A DNA stretch of 64,000 nucleotides from Vibrio spartinae (GCF_024347135.1 NZ_AP024907.1:487001-551000); one strand, 5' to 3'; counted from the first letter of the stretch, positions 10,602 to 21,928 are shown. The notes: generated by a model from the letters alone, not told the origin. Numbers and translations are program-made.

Positions 10602-11051
10602 TCATGGGTAAGCGATTTCAATTGTTTGGAGCTTATACCCGTTTTGACGGTAGATTTTATACCGTTCTCTGGCCAAATGTCTGGCATTTTTTTCGCAAGG
10701 AACGAAGTCTATCACCTCTGTAAAGCGATCCGCAAAGGTTGTGTTATTTTCTGCCATATTTATGACGATTTGCCGATTCCGGGACGGGGATACCTGCGGA
10801 TAACCGATTTCAACGGGAGTGCCATTTTTCGGCCCTTCTCCGACGAGGTTATGTGCCAGAAACGTTTCAGCAGGGACTTGCCAGAAAAGCTCGGCAAACA
10901 ATTCTGCTTCATCTCGATGATGGCAGTTCAGATAAATCTTTGCCCCTTGATGCGCAAAGTATTGGGCGAGAAAGAGCACATATTCCCGAAATCCTTCGGG
11001 CTGTGCCTGACGGCTATCAGGTGAAATCAGATAAAATGTGGCTGTTTTCAT
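10602..11051 (-). CDS. holC: DNA polymerase III chi subunit HolC
   Basis: A 149-residue protein of the replisome clamp-loader complex; chi links DNA polymerase III to single-stranded DNA-binding protein. Recognisable blocks are the N-terminal TATFYLI strand, the central AHNLVGEGP...PVEIGYP segment and the C-terminal ARERYKIYRQNGY helix. Possible starts are ATG at 11051, ATG at 11057 and TTG at 11066. The one giving MKTATFYLI aligns with E. coli HolC (MKNATFYLL) and was chosen; none has a strong ribosome site. A terminator separates it from pepA, so it may have its own promoter or depend on read-through. Confidence 0.93.
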   Translation of the reverse strand: MKTATFYLISPDSRQAQPEGFREYVLFLAQYFAHQGAKIYLNCHHRDEAELFAELFWQVPAETFLAHNLVGEGPKNGTPVEIGYPQVSPSRNRQIVINMAENNTTFADRFTEVIDFVPCEKNARHLARERYKIYRQNGYKLQTIEIAYP

Positions 11052-11078
11052 TGGCATGTCGGACAAACATCAAAAATA

Positions 11079-11103
11079 AAGAGGGTCGGTATGACCCTCT
11101 TCC
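11079..11103 (-). terminator. Hairpin between pepA and holC
   Basis: An AGAGGGTC / GACCCTCT stem with a five-base loop lies 18 bases after the pepA stop. On the minus strand it is followed only by a mixed A/T stretch (TTTATTTTTG), so termination may be partial. Confidence 0.6.
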
Positions 11104-11120
11104 GTTCGGTAACCATACAG

Positions 11121-12632
11121 TTACTCTTCGTTCTCAATCAGCCCACTACGATTGAGTAAGAACTGAACCAGCAGTGGGACAGGGCGTCCCGTTGAACCTT
11201 TCAGTGCACCGCTGCGCCAAGCTGTACCTGCAATATCAATATGAGCCCAGTTATATTTTTTGGCAAACTTAGACAAGAAGCATCCTGCGGTAATGGCACC
11301 GCCCGGACGACCACCAATGTTCGCCATATCTGCAAACGGACTCTTTAACTGCTCTTGATATTCATCGGCAATCGGTAAGCGCCATGCCCGGTCGCTGGAT
11401 TGCTCTGATGCATTGATCAACTCATGTGCCAACGGATTATGATTGGACATCACACCACTGATATGGTGACCCAATGCAATCACACAGGCACCGGTCAGCG
11501 TCGCAACATCGACCACACAATCAGGCTCAAAACGTTCCGCGTAGGTCAGTGCGTCACAGAGAACCAAGCGTCCTTCTGCATCAGTATTCAACACTTCAAC
11601 CGTTTGTCCGGACATGGTTGTCAGAATATCTCCGGGGCGGTACGCATTACTGCCCGGCATGTTTTCACAACCTGCGAGAATACCGGTCACGTTGAGTGGC
11701 AGATTCAATGCGGCAATCGCTTTCATCGTGCCGAAAACCGAGGCTGCACCACACATGTCATATTTCATTTCATCCATGGCTTCACCGGGTTTCAATGAAA
11801 TGCCGCCAGAGTCAAACGTCAGCCCTTTACCAATCAGAACGACGGGTTTGCTTTCTGGATCTGGATGTCCTTTGTATTCGATCACCGACATCATCGATTC
11901 ATTCTTAGAACCTCGTCCGACGGCAAGGTAGGACGTCATGCCTAGCTTTTCCATCTCTTCTTCACCAATGATTTTGGTGGTGACACTGGTGTAATCATCA
12001 GCGAGACGACGTGCCTGTGAAGCCAGATAAGCTGGATTGGCAATATTCGGTGGCATGTTGCCGAGATCTTTACAGGCATGGATCCCGGAAGATACCGCTA
12101 ATCCGTGATTGATCGCTTTCTCACCGAGATTCAGCTCCCGTCGGGTCGGCACATTGAACACTAGTTTGCGCAGTGGGCGACGTGTTTCAGGTTTGATACT
12201 TTTAAACTGGTCAAATGTATACAGGTTATCTTTGGTTGCTTCGACAGCCTGACGAACCTTCCAGTATGTATCCCGACTTTTGACATGCAATTCGGTTAAG
12301 AAACATACGGCTTCCATTGAGCCTGTCTCATTCAGGGTACTAATCGTCTTCTGGATAATTTCCTTGTACTGACGTTCTCCTAACTCTCTTTCTTTCCCAC
12401 AGCCAACAAGCAATACGCGTTCGGAAAGCACGCCCGGAACTTGATGCAGCAGGAGCATCTGTCCCGGTTTTCCTTCCAGATCACCGCGTCGTAACAATGA
12501 ACTAATATAGCCATCGCTGATTTTATCAAGCTGTTCAGCAACTGGAGAAAGTCGGCGTGGTTCAAATACTCCGACAACAATACATGCGCTGCGTTGTTTC
12601 TCCGGACTGCCGCTTTTTACACTAAACTCCAT
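11121..12632 (-). CDS. pepA: Cytosol (leucyl) aminopeptidase PepA
   Basis: A 503-residue two-metal M17 aminopeptidase, the same length as E. coli PepA. The metal and active-site blocks are intact: [24 protein letters not shown] and the signature NTDAEGRL. In E. coli PepA also binds DNA, in XerCD recombination and carAB repression; whether this copy does cannot be read here. An open frame extends 17 codons upstream, but [13 protein letters not shown] matches the known N-terminus exactly, so the start at 12632 was chosen. The gene is divergent from lptF across 190 bases. Confidence 0.97.
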   Translation of the reverse strand: MEFSVKSGSPEKQRSACIVVGVFEPRRLSPVAEQLDKISDGYISSLLRRGDLEGKPGQMLLLHQVPGVLSERVLLVGCGKERELGERQYKEIIQKTISTLNETGSMEAVCFLTELHVKSRDTYWKVRQAVEATKDNLYTFDQFKSIKPETRRPLRKLVFNVPTRRELNLGEKAINHGLAVSSGIHACKDLGNMPPNIANPAYLASQARRLADDYTSVTTKIIGEEEMEKLGMTSYLAVGRGSKNESMMSVIEYKGHPDPESKPVVLIGKGLTFDSGGISLKPGEAMDEMKYDMCGAASVFGTMKAIAALNLPLNVTGILAGCENMPGSNAYRPGDILTTMSGQTVEVLNTDAEGRLVLCDALTYAERFEPDCVVDVATLTGACVIALGHHISGVMSNHNPLAHELINASEQSSDRAWRLPIADEYQEQLKSPFADMANIGGRPGGAITAGCFLSKFAKKYNWAHIDIAGTAWRSGALKGSTGRPVPLLVQFLLNRSGLIENEE

Positions 12633-12822
12633 GCGTACTCCTACATCGTGAAGACAAATAGAACTAAATCGTAGATAATGCACTCTTACTGGCTGAACAA
12701 CAGCGAAATCCGAATCATTTTACTCAGCTTTCGAGAGACATAAGATTTTAAAAAATACATGTTTCAACGAAAAATTATAGTGATTCGATTAAAAAAACAA
12801 GTTTTTCATAGGTAATTTCAGT

Positions 12823-13932
12823 GTGATTATCGTTAGATATTTGATCCGAGAGACACTTAAAAGCCAATTGGCGATTTTTTTCATCCTCTTTTTAGTGTTT
12901 TTGAGCCAAAAATTTATCCGTGTTCTGGCTGATGCATCCGACGGAGAGATCCCTGCCAGATTGATCTTCTCGATCGTTGGATTGAATATGCCGGCGATGG
13001 GGCAATTGATGCTGCCATTGAGCTTATACATTGGTATTTTGATTACCTTTGGCCGGCTGTATGCGGAAAGTGAAATTACAGTGATGAACGCAACCGGCAT
13101 CGGTAATAAGTTTCTGGTGCGTGCGGCATTATACTTGGCGATTATTACTGCCAGTGCGGCTGCGATTAATTCACTCTGGCTGTCACCGTGGAGTCAGGAT
13201 CGTGAGGCGCTGTTGATGGATAAACTCGCGGCTGAAAATAGCGTTGATTTACTTCAGGAAGGACATTTTCAGCGCACGCCGGATGGCTCTTCCGTGGTCT
13301 TCATCGATGATATTGAAGACAAGAAACTGCGCAATGTATTTGTAGCGCAGCTGACACCGAAAGACTCGATATTGCCCAGTGTTATTTTTTCTGATTCGGG
13401 AAATGTAAAAGAACTCAAAGATGGTCGTCAGATCATCAGTTTACAACACGGCACCCGTTATGAAGGCATTCCGACGCAGGTCAGTTATATGGTGACCAAG
13501 TTCGATGAATATGAAGGCTTGATTGGTCAGCGCAAGGTTGAAAACCGAGGGCGTGACTGGGAAGCGATACCGACGCTGGAACTGTTGAGGAACCCGGATA
13601 GCCATGCTCAGGCGGAGTTGCAGTGGCGGATTTCTCTGGTCGTTTGTATCCCGCTGTTGACTATGCTGGTTGTTCCGCTGTCCGCTGTGAATCCCCGGCA
13701 AGGGCGATTCGCAAAAATGGGACCCGCGATTTTAGTCTATCTGACTTATTTCTTAGCGATCAGTGCAACGAAATCAGCCATTGAAGATGGTGGGATTCCC
13801 CCCGGTGTCGGGATGTGGCCGTTGAATGCTGCATTGCTGGGGACCGCCATATTGATTAATAGCCTGGATAGTGTATTTGTCCGCCGATTGAAAGATCGGT
13901 ACAGACAGAGAAAGGTGGCAAGTCGTGTTTAA
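12823..13932 (+). CDS. lptF: LPS export ABC transporter permease LptF
   Basis: A 369-residue inner-membrane permease of the LptB2FG complex, which extracts lipopolysaccharide from the inner membrane and feeds the Lpt bridge. Six membrane helices are visible, three at each end, around a periplasmic jellyroll of about 170 residues. The N-terminus (IIVRYLIRETLKSQLAIFF) and the NPRQGR motif before helix 5 match LptF. Translation starts at GTG. The gene overlaps lptG by eight bases, indicating translational coupling. Confidence 0.96.
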   Translation: MIIVRYLIRETLKSQLAIFFILFLVFLSQKFIRVLADASDGEIPARLIFSIVGLNMPAMGQLMLPLSLYIGILITFGRLYAESEITVMNATGIGNKFLVRAALYLAIITASAAAINSLWLSPWSQDREALLMDKLAAENSVDLLQEGHFQRTPDGSSVVFIDDIEDKKLRNVFVAQLTPKDSILPSVIFSDSGNVKELKDGRQIISLQHGTRYEGIPTQVSYMVTKFDEYEGLIGQRKVENRGRDWEAIPTLELLRNPDSHAQAELQWRISLVVCIPLLTMLVVPLSAVNPRQGRFAKMGPAILVYLTYFLAISATKSAIEDGGIPPGVGMWPLNAALLGTAILINSLDSVFVRRLKDRYRQRKVASRV

Positions 13933-14998
13933 GATTTTAGATTTATATATAGGCCGAACGATCATTGCGACAACCAGTTTGGTACTGGTCACTTTTGTCG
14001 GCTTATCCGGGATTATCAAGTATGTTGAACAACTGCGAAAAGTTGGTCAGGGAAGTTATGACCTGATTCAGGCGTTGTATTTTGTGGTGCTGAGTATTCC
14101 CCGGGATATCGAAATGTTTTTCCCGATGGCAGCTTTGCTGGGGGCTTTGATTGGTCTTGGGATGTTGGCGGCCAGCTCTGAACTTGTGGTGATGCAGGCT
14201 TCCGGTTTTTCTAAACTCGATATCGGACTTTCGGTGCTGAAAACGGCAGTGCCATTGATGATTGTGATTACCTTATTAGGGCAGTGGGGAGCGCCTCAAG
14301 CGCAGAAAATGGCGCGTGATTTACGTGCATTTGCCACGTCTGGCGGTCAACTGCTTTCTGTACGTATGGGGGTTTGGGCCAGAGACTCCAATGACTTTAT
14401 TTTTATCAATAAGGTCAATGATGACAAACTATACGGTTTGAATATCTGGCGTTTTGACGAACACAAGAAGTTGCGTGAAGTGATTTTTGCCACCGAGGCT
14501 GACTATGAAACAAGTAACCAGCAGTGGGAAATGAAAAACGTCCATATCACCAATATGAGTGATAAAGTTGTCATTTCGAAACAGCAGTTCGCCACTTATC
14601 CGTGGCACACGTCTCTTGAACCCAATAAATTAGCGGTTGTGACGGTCAAACCAGAAGAACTCTCCCTCAGTGGTTTGTATGACTACGTGCATTACCTGAA
14701 AATATCTGAACAGGATACGTCTCGTTATGAGCTGGCATTATGGCGTAAAGTCACCCAGCCCATTTCGATTGCAGTGATGATGTTGATGGCGCTTTCGTTC
14801 ATCTTTGGCCCGTTGCGCAGTGTCACGATGGGAGCGAGAATCTTGTCAGGTGTGATCGCCGGTTTTACCTTCTATATTTCCAGTGAGTTTTTTGGGCCAC
14901 TGAGTCTGGTATACGGTTTCCATCCGGCAATCGGGGCGATTGCCCCTAGTATCGTTTTTCTCTCGGTTGCATTGGTTCTGTTGCGTCGGAAATTGTAG
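13925..14998 (+). CDS. lptG: LPS export ABC transporter permease LptG
   Basis: A 357-residue partner of LptF with the same plan: three helices, a periplasmic beta domain, three helices. Diagnostic blocks are the N-terminal LDLYIGRTI, the FFPMAALLGALIGLGML helix, ELVVMQASGFS, and MALSFIFGPLRSVTMG near the C-terminus. The start is GTG inside the end of lptF. The gene ends 23 bases before the convergent RDD-protein gene, with no clear terminator between them. Confidence 0.96.
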   Translation: MFKILDLYIGRTIIATTSLVLVTFVGLSGIIKYVEQLRKVGQGSYDLIQALYFVVLSIPRDIEMFFPMAALLGALIGLGMLAASSELVVMQASGFSKLDIGLSVLKTAVPLMIVITLLGQWGAPQAQKMARDLRAFATSGGQLLSVRMGVWARDSNDFIFINKVNDDKLYGLNIWRFDEHKKLREVIFATEADYETSNQQWEMKNVHITNMSDKVVISKQQFATYPWHTSLEPNKLAVVTVKPEELSLSGLYDYVHYLKISEQDTSRYELALWRKVTQPISIAVMMLMALSFIFGPLRSVTMGARILSGVIAGFTFYISSEFFGPLSLVYGFHPAIGAIAPSIVFLSVALVLLRRKL

Positions 14999-15021
14999 GC
15001 GCTCTGCGGAGTCAGCTCGCT

Positions 15022-15501
15022 TTACGATTTGTCTTTGGGGATGACATAGAGATTGGTTTTAGCCCAAATATCATGGAATCCCCGTTTTTGAGGATCGAGC
15101 GGGACGGTCAGGTTCGATAGACCGAATCCAGAGGTAAATAAGCGAATTAGTGCTTGTGTGATGGTGATGGGCGTACCATCTTCATTGCTGACAACCAAGC
15201 GCCACGCTTTCATTCCAAGTGTTTGTCCTTTTTGAGTCCAACACCACACAAAAAAACCGATCCAGATGATTGCTAAATAAGCGGTAAATATAGAACTCCA
15301 GAATGGGTGGTGTGTTAAGAAACTGCTGACATCCTTGTAGATACCATAATGGATTAGTCCAATGGCAACCATCGTTTCAAGAATGGCAACGATCACGCCT
15401 GCTGCCAGAACTTCTAAGATTAAAATCAGACAAGTATCGTAAATAAGTGCACCGATGCGGCGGATAAAGCCAGCGGTTTGTAGATGAGGTTGATGTGACA
15501 T
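15022..15501 (-). CDS. RDD family inner-membrane protein
   Basis: A 159-residue membrane protein with three predicted helices. The N-terminal helix begins AGFIRRIGALIYDTCLILI, carrying the Arg and Asp residues that name the RDD family. Helix 3 is followed by the conserved QTLGMKAWRLVV motif. RDD proteins are mostly of unknown function, and a few have been linked to sodium or osmotic tolerance. The same gene is commonly found beside lptFG in vibrios, from general knowledge. Convergent with lptG. Confidence 0.88.
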   Translation of the reverse strand: MSHQPHLQTAGFIRRIGALIYDTCLILILEVLAAGVIVAILETMVAIGLIHYGIYKDVSSFLTHHPFWSSIFTAYLAIIWIGFFVWCWTQKGQTLGMKAWRLVVSNEDGTPITITQALIRLFTSGFGLSNLTVPLDPQKRGFHDIWAKTNLYVIPKDKS

Positions 15502-15701
15502 TGTTTATCTATATCTCAGTAAAATAATTCCCGAGAGGATAGTCATTATTGCGCGGGTAAAAAAGAGGATAAACCGAGTAAATTGCTATTTATGGTGAAA
15601 TAATCAACAATCAATTGAATTTTAGCTTTTTTTCGATTTTTATTATTGCGCTGATTCATTTCTTCCGTATAATTCACCTCACTAAAGGGGTAGCCCTTAA
15701 T

Positions 15702-15786
15702 GCCGGTGTGGTGAAATTGGTATACACGACGGATTCAAAATCCGTTGCCTTCGGGCGTGGCGGTTCAAGTCCGCCCACCGGTACCA
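15702..15786 (+). tRNA. tRNA-Leu (anticodon CAA)
   Basis: An 85-base class II tRNA: acceptor stem GCCGGTG / CACCGGT, D-arm GTGGTGAAATTGGTATACAC, anticodon loop TTCAAAA giving anticodon CAA, a long variable arm (TGCCTTCGGGCG), T-loop GTTCAAGTC, and encoded ACCA 3' end. A strong terminator follows at once, so it is a single-tRNA transcript. Confidence 0.96.
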
Positions 15787-15794
15787 TAATTTAT

Positions 15795-15830
15795 ACAACA
15801 AAGCCTCGACGAAAGTCGGGGCTTTGTTGT
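15795..15830 (+). terminator. Terminator after tRNA-Leu
   Basis: A 16-bp stem ending AAAGCCTCGAC / GTCGGGGCTTT with a GAAA loop lies 9 bases past the tRNA CCA. The T-rich 3' arm serves as the U-tract. Confidence 0.85.
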
Positions 15831-16075
15831 ATCTGGATGTCAATGATTTCTTCGACATCGTCATTTTGTTGCTTCCATTCTATTTATTTCCTTTTCTGAC
15901 GACGCCTCTTTTCCCGGCAACTTCATCACTTTAATCTATTGATTCATTTGTTTTTATAATCATCAGTTTATTATATGTATGATCAAATAAAGTAAAAAAA
16001 GGGCCTGAATTGGCTTAAATGAATTGCATATGGGGTGATACAGTTATTTTTTATTCACTCACTATGGAGGGCAAT

Positions 16076-17551
16076 ATGCGTAAACAGTTGTCATGGTTCT
16101 TATTATTACCGAGTATTTTCAGTGGATATGCGCTGGCTGACGCTGAAAAAGCGCCTTATTTTGATCAGTTACTCTCAGCCGATCATGCTCGGTTGAGTAA
16201 ACAAGTTGCGCCCATTGATTCAGTGCAGCGTCGCGCTTTTGTGCCGATGGCGCTCGATTTGTCAGACAAAGCATCGATCCTGCCTCAAATCGGAAAATTG
16301 CAGTCCTTAGCTGAACATGTGACTGAAGTCTCGACACAAAGTCTTCCGCTATCTGTAACCGCTGAAGATGAAGCGGATACGGTGACGCCTTTATGTGACA
16401 CATTAGAGGCGGGGAATTTATATACGTTGAGTGGTGTACAAAAGGACGGAGTCTATTGTTATCACTTTGAAGTCAAACAGCGGTCAAAAATTATGGCATT
16501 GTTGGTCAACCAAGATAAAACGACCGATATGAGATTGTCAGTGCTCAAGCACGGTGCGAATGACCAGCTCTTGATGGTTGGTACGTCTGATCAACCCGGT
16601 AATGCTGATGAAGTTGTTTCCGCAGTTGTTGAACCGGGGCACTACTATTGGTACATGGAAGCGAAAGCAGCGGAGAATGCCAGCATCCAGTTTGGTGTTT
16701 CAGTCAATTCGGCCATCGATACCTATGAACCGAATGATACGCCCCAGACTTCAACTCTGTTACCTGAAACACGGGACATGATTGTGGGGAATATTGATTC
16801 AACAACGGATGTTGATTATTACCTTTATACGGTCGATAAAGGCAAAAAAATTGATATCACAATTGATCAAAGTGCATCTCCTGAACAGTGGTTGTTTAAC
16901 GTTATTGCACTCAGTGGCTCAGTTGAACGTGAAGAAAATACATATCACTATACGGTTACGGAAGGCACACAAATACTTCTTCAAGTTTCACATAATCCGG
17001 CAAAAAATGTTGATCCCAGTAAGCAATATCAGGTGCTTGTTGGCCCATCTGTTGCGTCTATGTCTTCCAGTAAGGTTGCTGGAGAATCTGATGTGGTTCG
17101 GTTAAAACTGAGCGAGACATCAATGTATCCGAATATATTGTCGAATGGCCCCTCAGGACTTTATTTAACAACACAGGCGTATAATCAGCTAACTTGGCAG
17201 GTGAAACTGATTGACTCCGCCGGACAACCGGCAGTGAATGCAGCCGTTGCTTTACAATATGATGTGAATCTGTTTGATGGAGAATGGAATCCATCGAATT
17301 CTATTGCTTATACAGATAAAACGGGAACCGCAAAAGGAATGGTCACGCTTGGTCGGAAGAATTGCCAGGATGAATTATTTACCAGGCAAGTTGCCTATGT
17401 GTATAACAGTAAAGTGACATATAGAACCGGTTTTGATGCAGGGCTATGGAGAATATTGGTTCCGGGAACTTCACTTGGTGTGGGTGGCTCTAACGTCCCC
17501 GGAGTGACGCTCGGTCATATTTGTACTCAGAATGTACTCAAAGTGGAGTAA
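16076..17551 (+). CDS. Secreted or periplasmic PPC-domain protein of unknown function
   Basis: A 491-residue exported protein that I do not recognise as a named family. A signal peptide is clear: MRKQ, a hydrophobic core and GYALA before DAEK, with cleavage near residue 21. Residues about 100-210 and 215-325 look like two pre-peptidase C-terminal (PPC) beta domains. The second has the typical YEPNDTPQTST opening and IDSTTDVDYYLYTVDKGK core. The last 160 residues look like a beta-sandwich with two cysteines (KNCQDE, HICTQN). PPC domains normally accompany secreted proteases, but no peptidase motif is present. The start was chosen for its GGAGG site; an upstream frame extension of 19 codons would bury the signal peptide. 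Terminator downstream. Confidence 0.75.
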   Translation: MRKQLSWFLLLPSIFSGYALADAEKAPYFDQLLSADHARLSKQVAPIDSVQRRAFVPMALDLSDKASILPQIGKLQSLAEHVTEVSTQSLPLSVTAEDEADTVTPLCDTLEAGNLYTLSGVQKDGVYCYHFEVKQRSKIMALLVNQDKTTDMRLSVLKHGANDQLLMVGTSDQPGNADEVVSAVVEPGHYYWYMEAKAAENASIQFGVSVNSAIDTYEPNDTPQTSTLLPETRDMIVGNIDSTTDVDYYLYTVDKGKKIDITIDQSASPEQWLFNVIALSGSVEREENTYHYTVTEGTQILLQVSHNPAKNVDPSKQYQVLVGPSVASMSSSKVAGESDVVRLKLSETSMYPNILSNGPSGLYLTTQAYNQLTWQVKLIDSAGQPAVNAAVALQYDVNLFDGEWNPSNSIAYTDKTGTAKGMVTLGRKNCQDELFTRQVAYVYNSKVTYRTGFDAGLWRILVPGTSLGVGGSNVPGVTLGHICTQNVLKVE

Positions 17552-17592
17552 TTTTTCCTGACTGAATAAAGTTAATCATCTCTATGTCATTA

Positions 17593-17616
17593 GGGAAGCC
17601 AAGGCTTCCCTTTTTT
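17593..17616 (+). terminator. Terminator after the PPC-domain gene
   Basis: GGGAAGCC / GGCTTCCC with a two-base gap (so a four-base loop in practice), followed directly by six T residues. Confidence 0.88.
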
Positions 17617-17910
17617 ATCTATAGCGCTTGCTGCGCATAACTTCACACGATGTCGTTCAAATCAGTTGCTTATCTATTCCCAAATGGATCTGTACTTCTT
17701 TGCTTGATTATTTCCTTAAATTACATCAATTTCGTGATTTTAATTCCTTTAACTTTTTGAGTTTTTTATCATACAGTAATGCACTGCATTATTGATCCGT
17801 AGCGTTCCGGTCGATGAACGAGTGACCTGACTTGTAGGCGGATGCAGTTGCATACATCTACAATGTAAAAGTTATGGATAGTTCTTATAGATAAGAGTGT
17901 TAATTCGATT
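17617..17910. other. Intergenic region upstream of the HD-GYP gene
   Basis: About 290 bases of AT-rich sequence hold no open frame worth calling. I see no confident promoter or known regulatory element; the HD-GYP promoter must lie here. Confidence 0.5.
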
Positions 17911-19185
17911 GTGGCAAATATAAAAATAACAGTAGACCGATTACAGCCGGGATTACATATCCGCTTACCCGTGAAGTGGAATGATCACCCATTTTTGCTG
18001 AATAGCTTTAAAATCAAAAACCAAGATCAGATTAATATTATTAAGCATCTTGGTATTCAGCATGTTTATTTGAATCCCGCTCAAAGTGATGCACAACCAT
18101 TGCCTCTGCAAGCATTGGAAAGTGGCGCTGGTGATAACCAAATGGCACCAGAGGATGAGTCCGCCATTGATGATGAGGCAAAAAAACTCTGGCAAGAGAA
18201 AGAAAACCGGATTGATAAACTGAAAGCCTACCGTCGTCGTGTCGTTCGTTGTGAAAAAGAATTCGAACGCTCTCTGGCACGGATTCGAAGTGTGACGAAT
18301 AAGATTCGCAATCGACCTCAAGACGCAGTGGAGGAAGCCTCCCAATTGGTGGCGGATGTTGTTGATGAGTTGCTGGCTGAAGAAAGTGTGACTCTCCATC
18401 TGATGAATAGCAAAAGTGAGTTTGAAGATATCTATTTTCACTCACTCAATGTATCAGTGATTGCAATGATGATAGGGCGAGTCAAAGGGTTTGATGCGGA
18501 GAAGATCAAAGAGTTAGCTTTTGCTGCGCTGTTCCATGATATCGGTAAGATTAAAGTGCCAGCAGCGATTGTCCGGAAACAGACACCACTCACTGGACCA
18601 GAGAAAAACTACTTGAGGCAACATACGCGTTATGGTTTTGATATTGCCAATGGTATTGAAGGATTTCCAGAGAGTGCAAAACGGGTGATTAGTCAGCATC
18701 ATGAACTTATGGATGGTTCCGGTTATCCAGAAGGCATGAAAGGTGATGACATTGATGAGTTAGCGCAGATTATTGCCGTTGCAAACGCTTTTGATTCATT
18801 GTGCCATGGCAATCTTATCAGTGAACAGAAAATTCCTTATGCAGCACTATCACATTTGTATAAAAACTGCCGAGATTTATACAATTTTGATAATTTAAGT
18901 ATCTTAGTGAAGTTTATGGGGGTTTATCCGCCGGGTACGGTTGTGCAATTATCAAATGACATGGTCGGGTTGGTGATTTCGATTAACTCAAATGATTTAC
19001 TCTATCCGAGTGTCCTGATTTATGATCCGTCTGTGCCAAGGACGGAAGCACCAATTGTTGATTTGGCAGAGAAAGAGTTAACGATTGTCAATGTAGTTTT
19101 ACCAGCAAAACTACCGGATAAAGTGCGTGAATATTTAAATCCTCGCTCACGGATTTCGTACTTTTTTGATAGTGATGATCAGTAA
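17911..19185 (+). CDS. HD-GYP domain protein with N-terminal DUF3391 (probable cyclic-di-GMP phosphodiesterase)
   Basis: A 424-residue soluble protein. Residues 1-130 match the DUF3391 domain often found before HD-GYP domains, with a charged helical stretch around 85-135. The HD-GYP domain follows: HSLNVSV near 177, HD in FHDIGKIK at 209-210, HHE at 263-265 and GYP at 271-273 (DGSGYP). The family hydrolyses cyclic-di-GMP and controls motility and biofilm. The later metal-ligand region reads VANAFDSL, where many relatives have Asp in place of Asn, so activity should not be assumed. The start is GTG. It ends 56 bases before the rRNA promoter and no terminator is visible between them. Confidence 0.9.
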   Translation: MANIKITVDRLQPGLHIRLPVKWNDHPFLLNSFKIKNQDQINIIKHLGIQHVYLNPAQSDAQPLPLQALESGAGDNQMAPEDESAIDDEAKKLWQEKENRIDKLKAYRRRVVRCEKEFERSLARIRSVTNKIRNRPQDAVEEASQLVADVVDELLAEESVTLHLMNSKSEFEDIYFHSLNVSVIAMMIGRVKGFDAEKIKELAFAALFHDIGKIKVPAAIVRKQTPLTGPEKNYLRQHTRYGFDIANGIEGFPESAKRVISQHHELMDGSGYPEGMKGDDIDELAQIIAVANAFDSLCHGNLISEQKIPYAALSHLYKNCRDLYNFDNLSILVKFMGVYPPGTVVQLSNDMVGLVISINSNDLLYPSVLIYDPSVPRTEAPIVDLAEKELTIVNVVLPAKLPDKVREYLNPRSRISYFFDSDDQ

Positions 19186-19241
19186 TTGTGTTTGAAAAAA
19201 CAGCAAATCATAAAAAAATACAAATCATCAATAAAAAGTGT

Positions 19242-19269
19242 TTGACTCTAAAATTTATCCCGTTAGAAT
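19242..19269 (+). promoter_or_regulatory. rRNA operon promoter
   Basis: TTGACT and TAGAAT are separated by 16 bases and followed by a GC-rich discriminator (GGCCGCC), as in stringently controlled rRNA promoters. The 40 bases upstream are rich in A-tracts and look like an UP element. Confidence 0.85.
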
Positions 19270-19304
19270 GGCCGCCACTTCGAACGGAGAACGTTTTGAA
19301 GAAT

Positions 19305-19316
19305 CGCTCTTTAACA
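19305..19316 (+). promoter_or_regulatory. boxA antitermination element in the rRNA leader
   Basis: CGCTCTTTAACA matches the boxA recognised by NusB/NusE, which allows rRNA transcription to escape Rho. A second copy precedes 23S. Confidence 0.85.
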
Positions 19317-19409
19317 ATATAGACCAATCAATCTGTGTGGGCACTCGTCGATAAATATCCAATAAGATTTTATCAATGAACCGAGTGACCAATATCAAGT
19401 TGGAGACAG

Positions 19410-19435
19410 TTTACTGTTATCTTTTACTGTTATCT
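19410..19435 (+). repeat. 13-bp tandem duplication in the rRNA leader
   Basis: TTTACTGTTATCT occurs twice head to tail with no mismatch, between boxA and the start of 16S rRNA. Confidence 0.9.
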
Positions 19436-19557
19436 AACGAGAGCACAGTCAATTCAGCATTACTTATGTAATGTAACTTTTTGCTTCTGCTTTTTTAAAA
19501 AGCGGAGACGAAAAGCAGTATTCATTGAGCCGACACGCAAGTGTCAAAAAAACTTTT

Positions 19558-21098
<1,541 letters not shown>

Positions 21099-21156
21099 CG
21101 AACAGATATTGAGATGAGTGTCCACACAGATTGATTTGGTTTATGTAGAGTGTATT

Positions 21157-21232
21157 GTCCCGTTCGTCTAGAGGCCTAGGACACCGCCCTTTCACGGCGG
21201 TAACAGGGGTTCGACTCCCCTACGGGATACCA
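21157..21232 (+). tRNA. tRNA-Glu (anticodon TTC)
   Basis: First tRNA in the 16S-23S spacer, 76 bases. Acceptor GTCCCGT / ACGGGAT with a G-T pair at its first position, anticodon loop CTTTCAC giving TTC, and encoded CCA. Very similar to E. coli tRNA-Glu. Confidence 0.96.
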
Positions 21233-21249
21233 CTTCTTTAGTGAAGTTC

Positions 21250-21325
21250 GGGTCGTTAGCTCAGCTGGTAGAGCAGTTGGCTTTTAACCAATTGGTCACA
21301 GGTTCGAATCCTGTACGACCCACCA
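21250..21325 (+). tRNA. tRNA-Lys (anticodon TTT)
   Basis: Second spacer tRNA, 76 bases. Acceptor GGGTCGT / ACGACCC, anticodon loop CTTTTAA giving TTT, T-arm GGTTCGAATCC, and encoded ACCA. Confidence 0.96.
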
Positions 21326-21357
21326 TTTTCCTTCTGTTTGGGGAAACGCCTGAAAGT

Positions 21358-21433
21358 GGGCGATTAGCTCAGTTGGGAGAGCACCTGCCTTACAAGCAGG
21401 GGGTCACTGGTTCGAACCCGGTATCGCCCACCA
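21358..21433 (+). tRNA. tRNA-Val (anticodon TAC)
   Basis: Third spacer tRNA, 76 bases. Acceptor GGGCGAT / ATCGCCC, anticodon loop CTTACAA giving TAC, T-arm GGTTCGAACCC, and encoded ACCA. A Glu-Lys-Val spacer set is known from other Vibrio rRNA operons. Confidence 0.96.
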
Positions 21434-21550
21434 CTTTCTAACTATTTTTAGCTCGACAGCTCAAACCAGCGGTTTTTACCGATGTGGTTCGATTTTGTGG
21501 CGCTGAAAGTCATTAGAAAGTGTTGCTTGAATTAATGAAGTATTACACTT

Positions 21551-21562
21551 TGCTCTTTAACA
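21551..21562 (+). promoter_or_regulatory. boxA element before 23S rRNA
   Basis: TGCTCTTTAACA, the second boxA of the operon, placed as usual in the spacer before the 23S gene. Confidence 0.85.
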
Positions 21563-21928
21563 ATTTGGAAAGCTGACAAAATAATGTGTGTTTCTTTGGA
21601 AACAGACGATTATTTGTAAAAGTTCTCAATACTTTCTCGAAAGAGAAAGACCAACACAATCAAGTGTCTTGGAAATGCACAGTTTTTCTGTGTCATTCAA
21701 TTGAGTCCGGCAAAACCAAGTCACACACTCATGTATAAAATATTGTGTGACACCTAATTAGTTGATGATATCAACCCTTAGGTTTTTGCGCTGAGAATTT
21801 TTGCCTGAGACAAGGCAGCAAGAAGGATGTCGTAGGGAGCTATCGTCTGATAGTGACCAAGCAACCTTCGACGCTAACGCCGTATTCAGGGAAAAAGGCC
21901 AAGCAAAAAAGACTTCTTCGGGTTGTAT

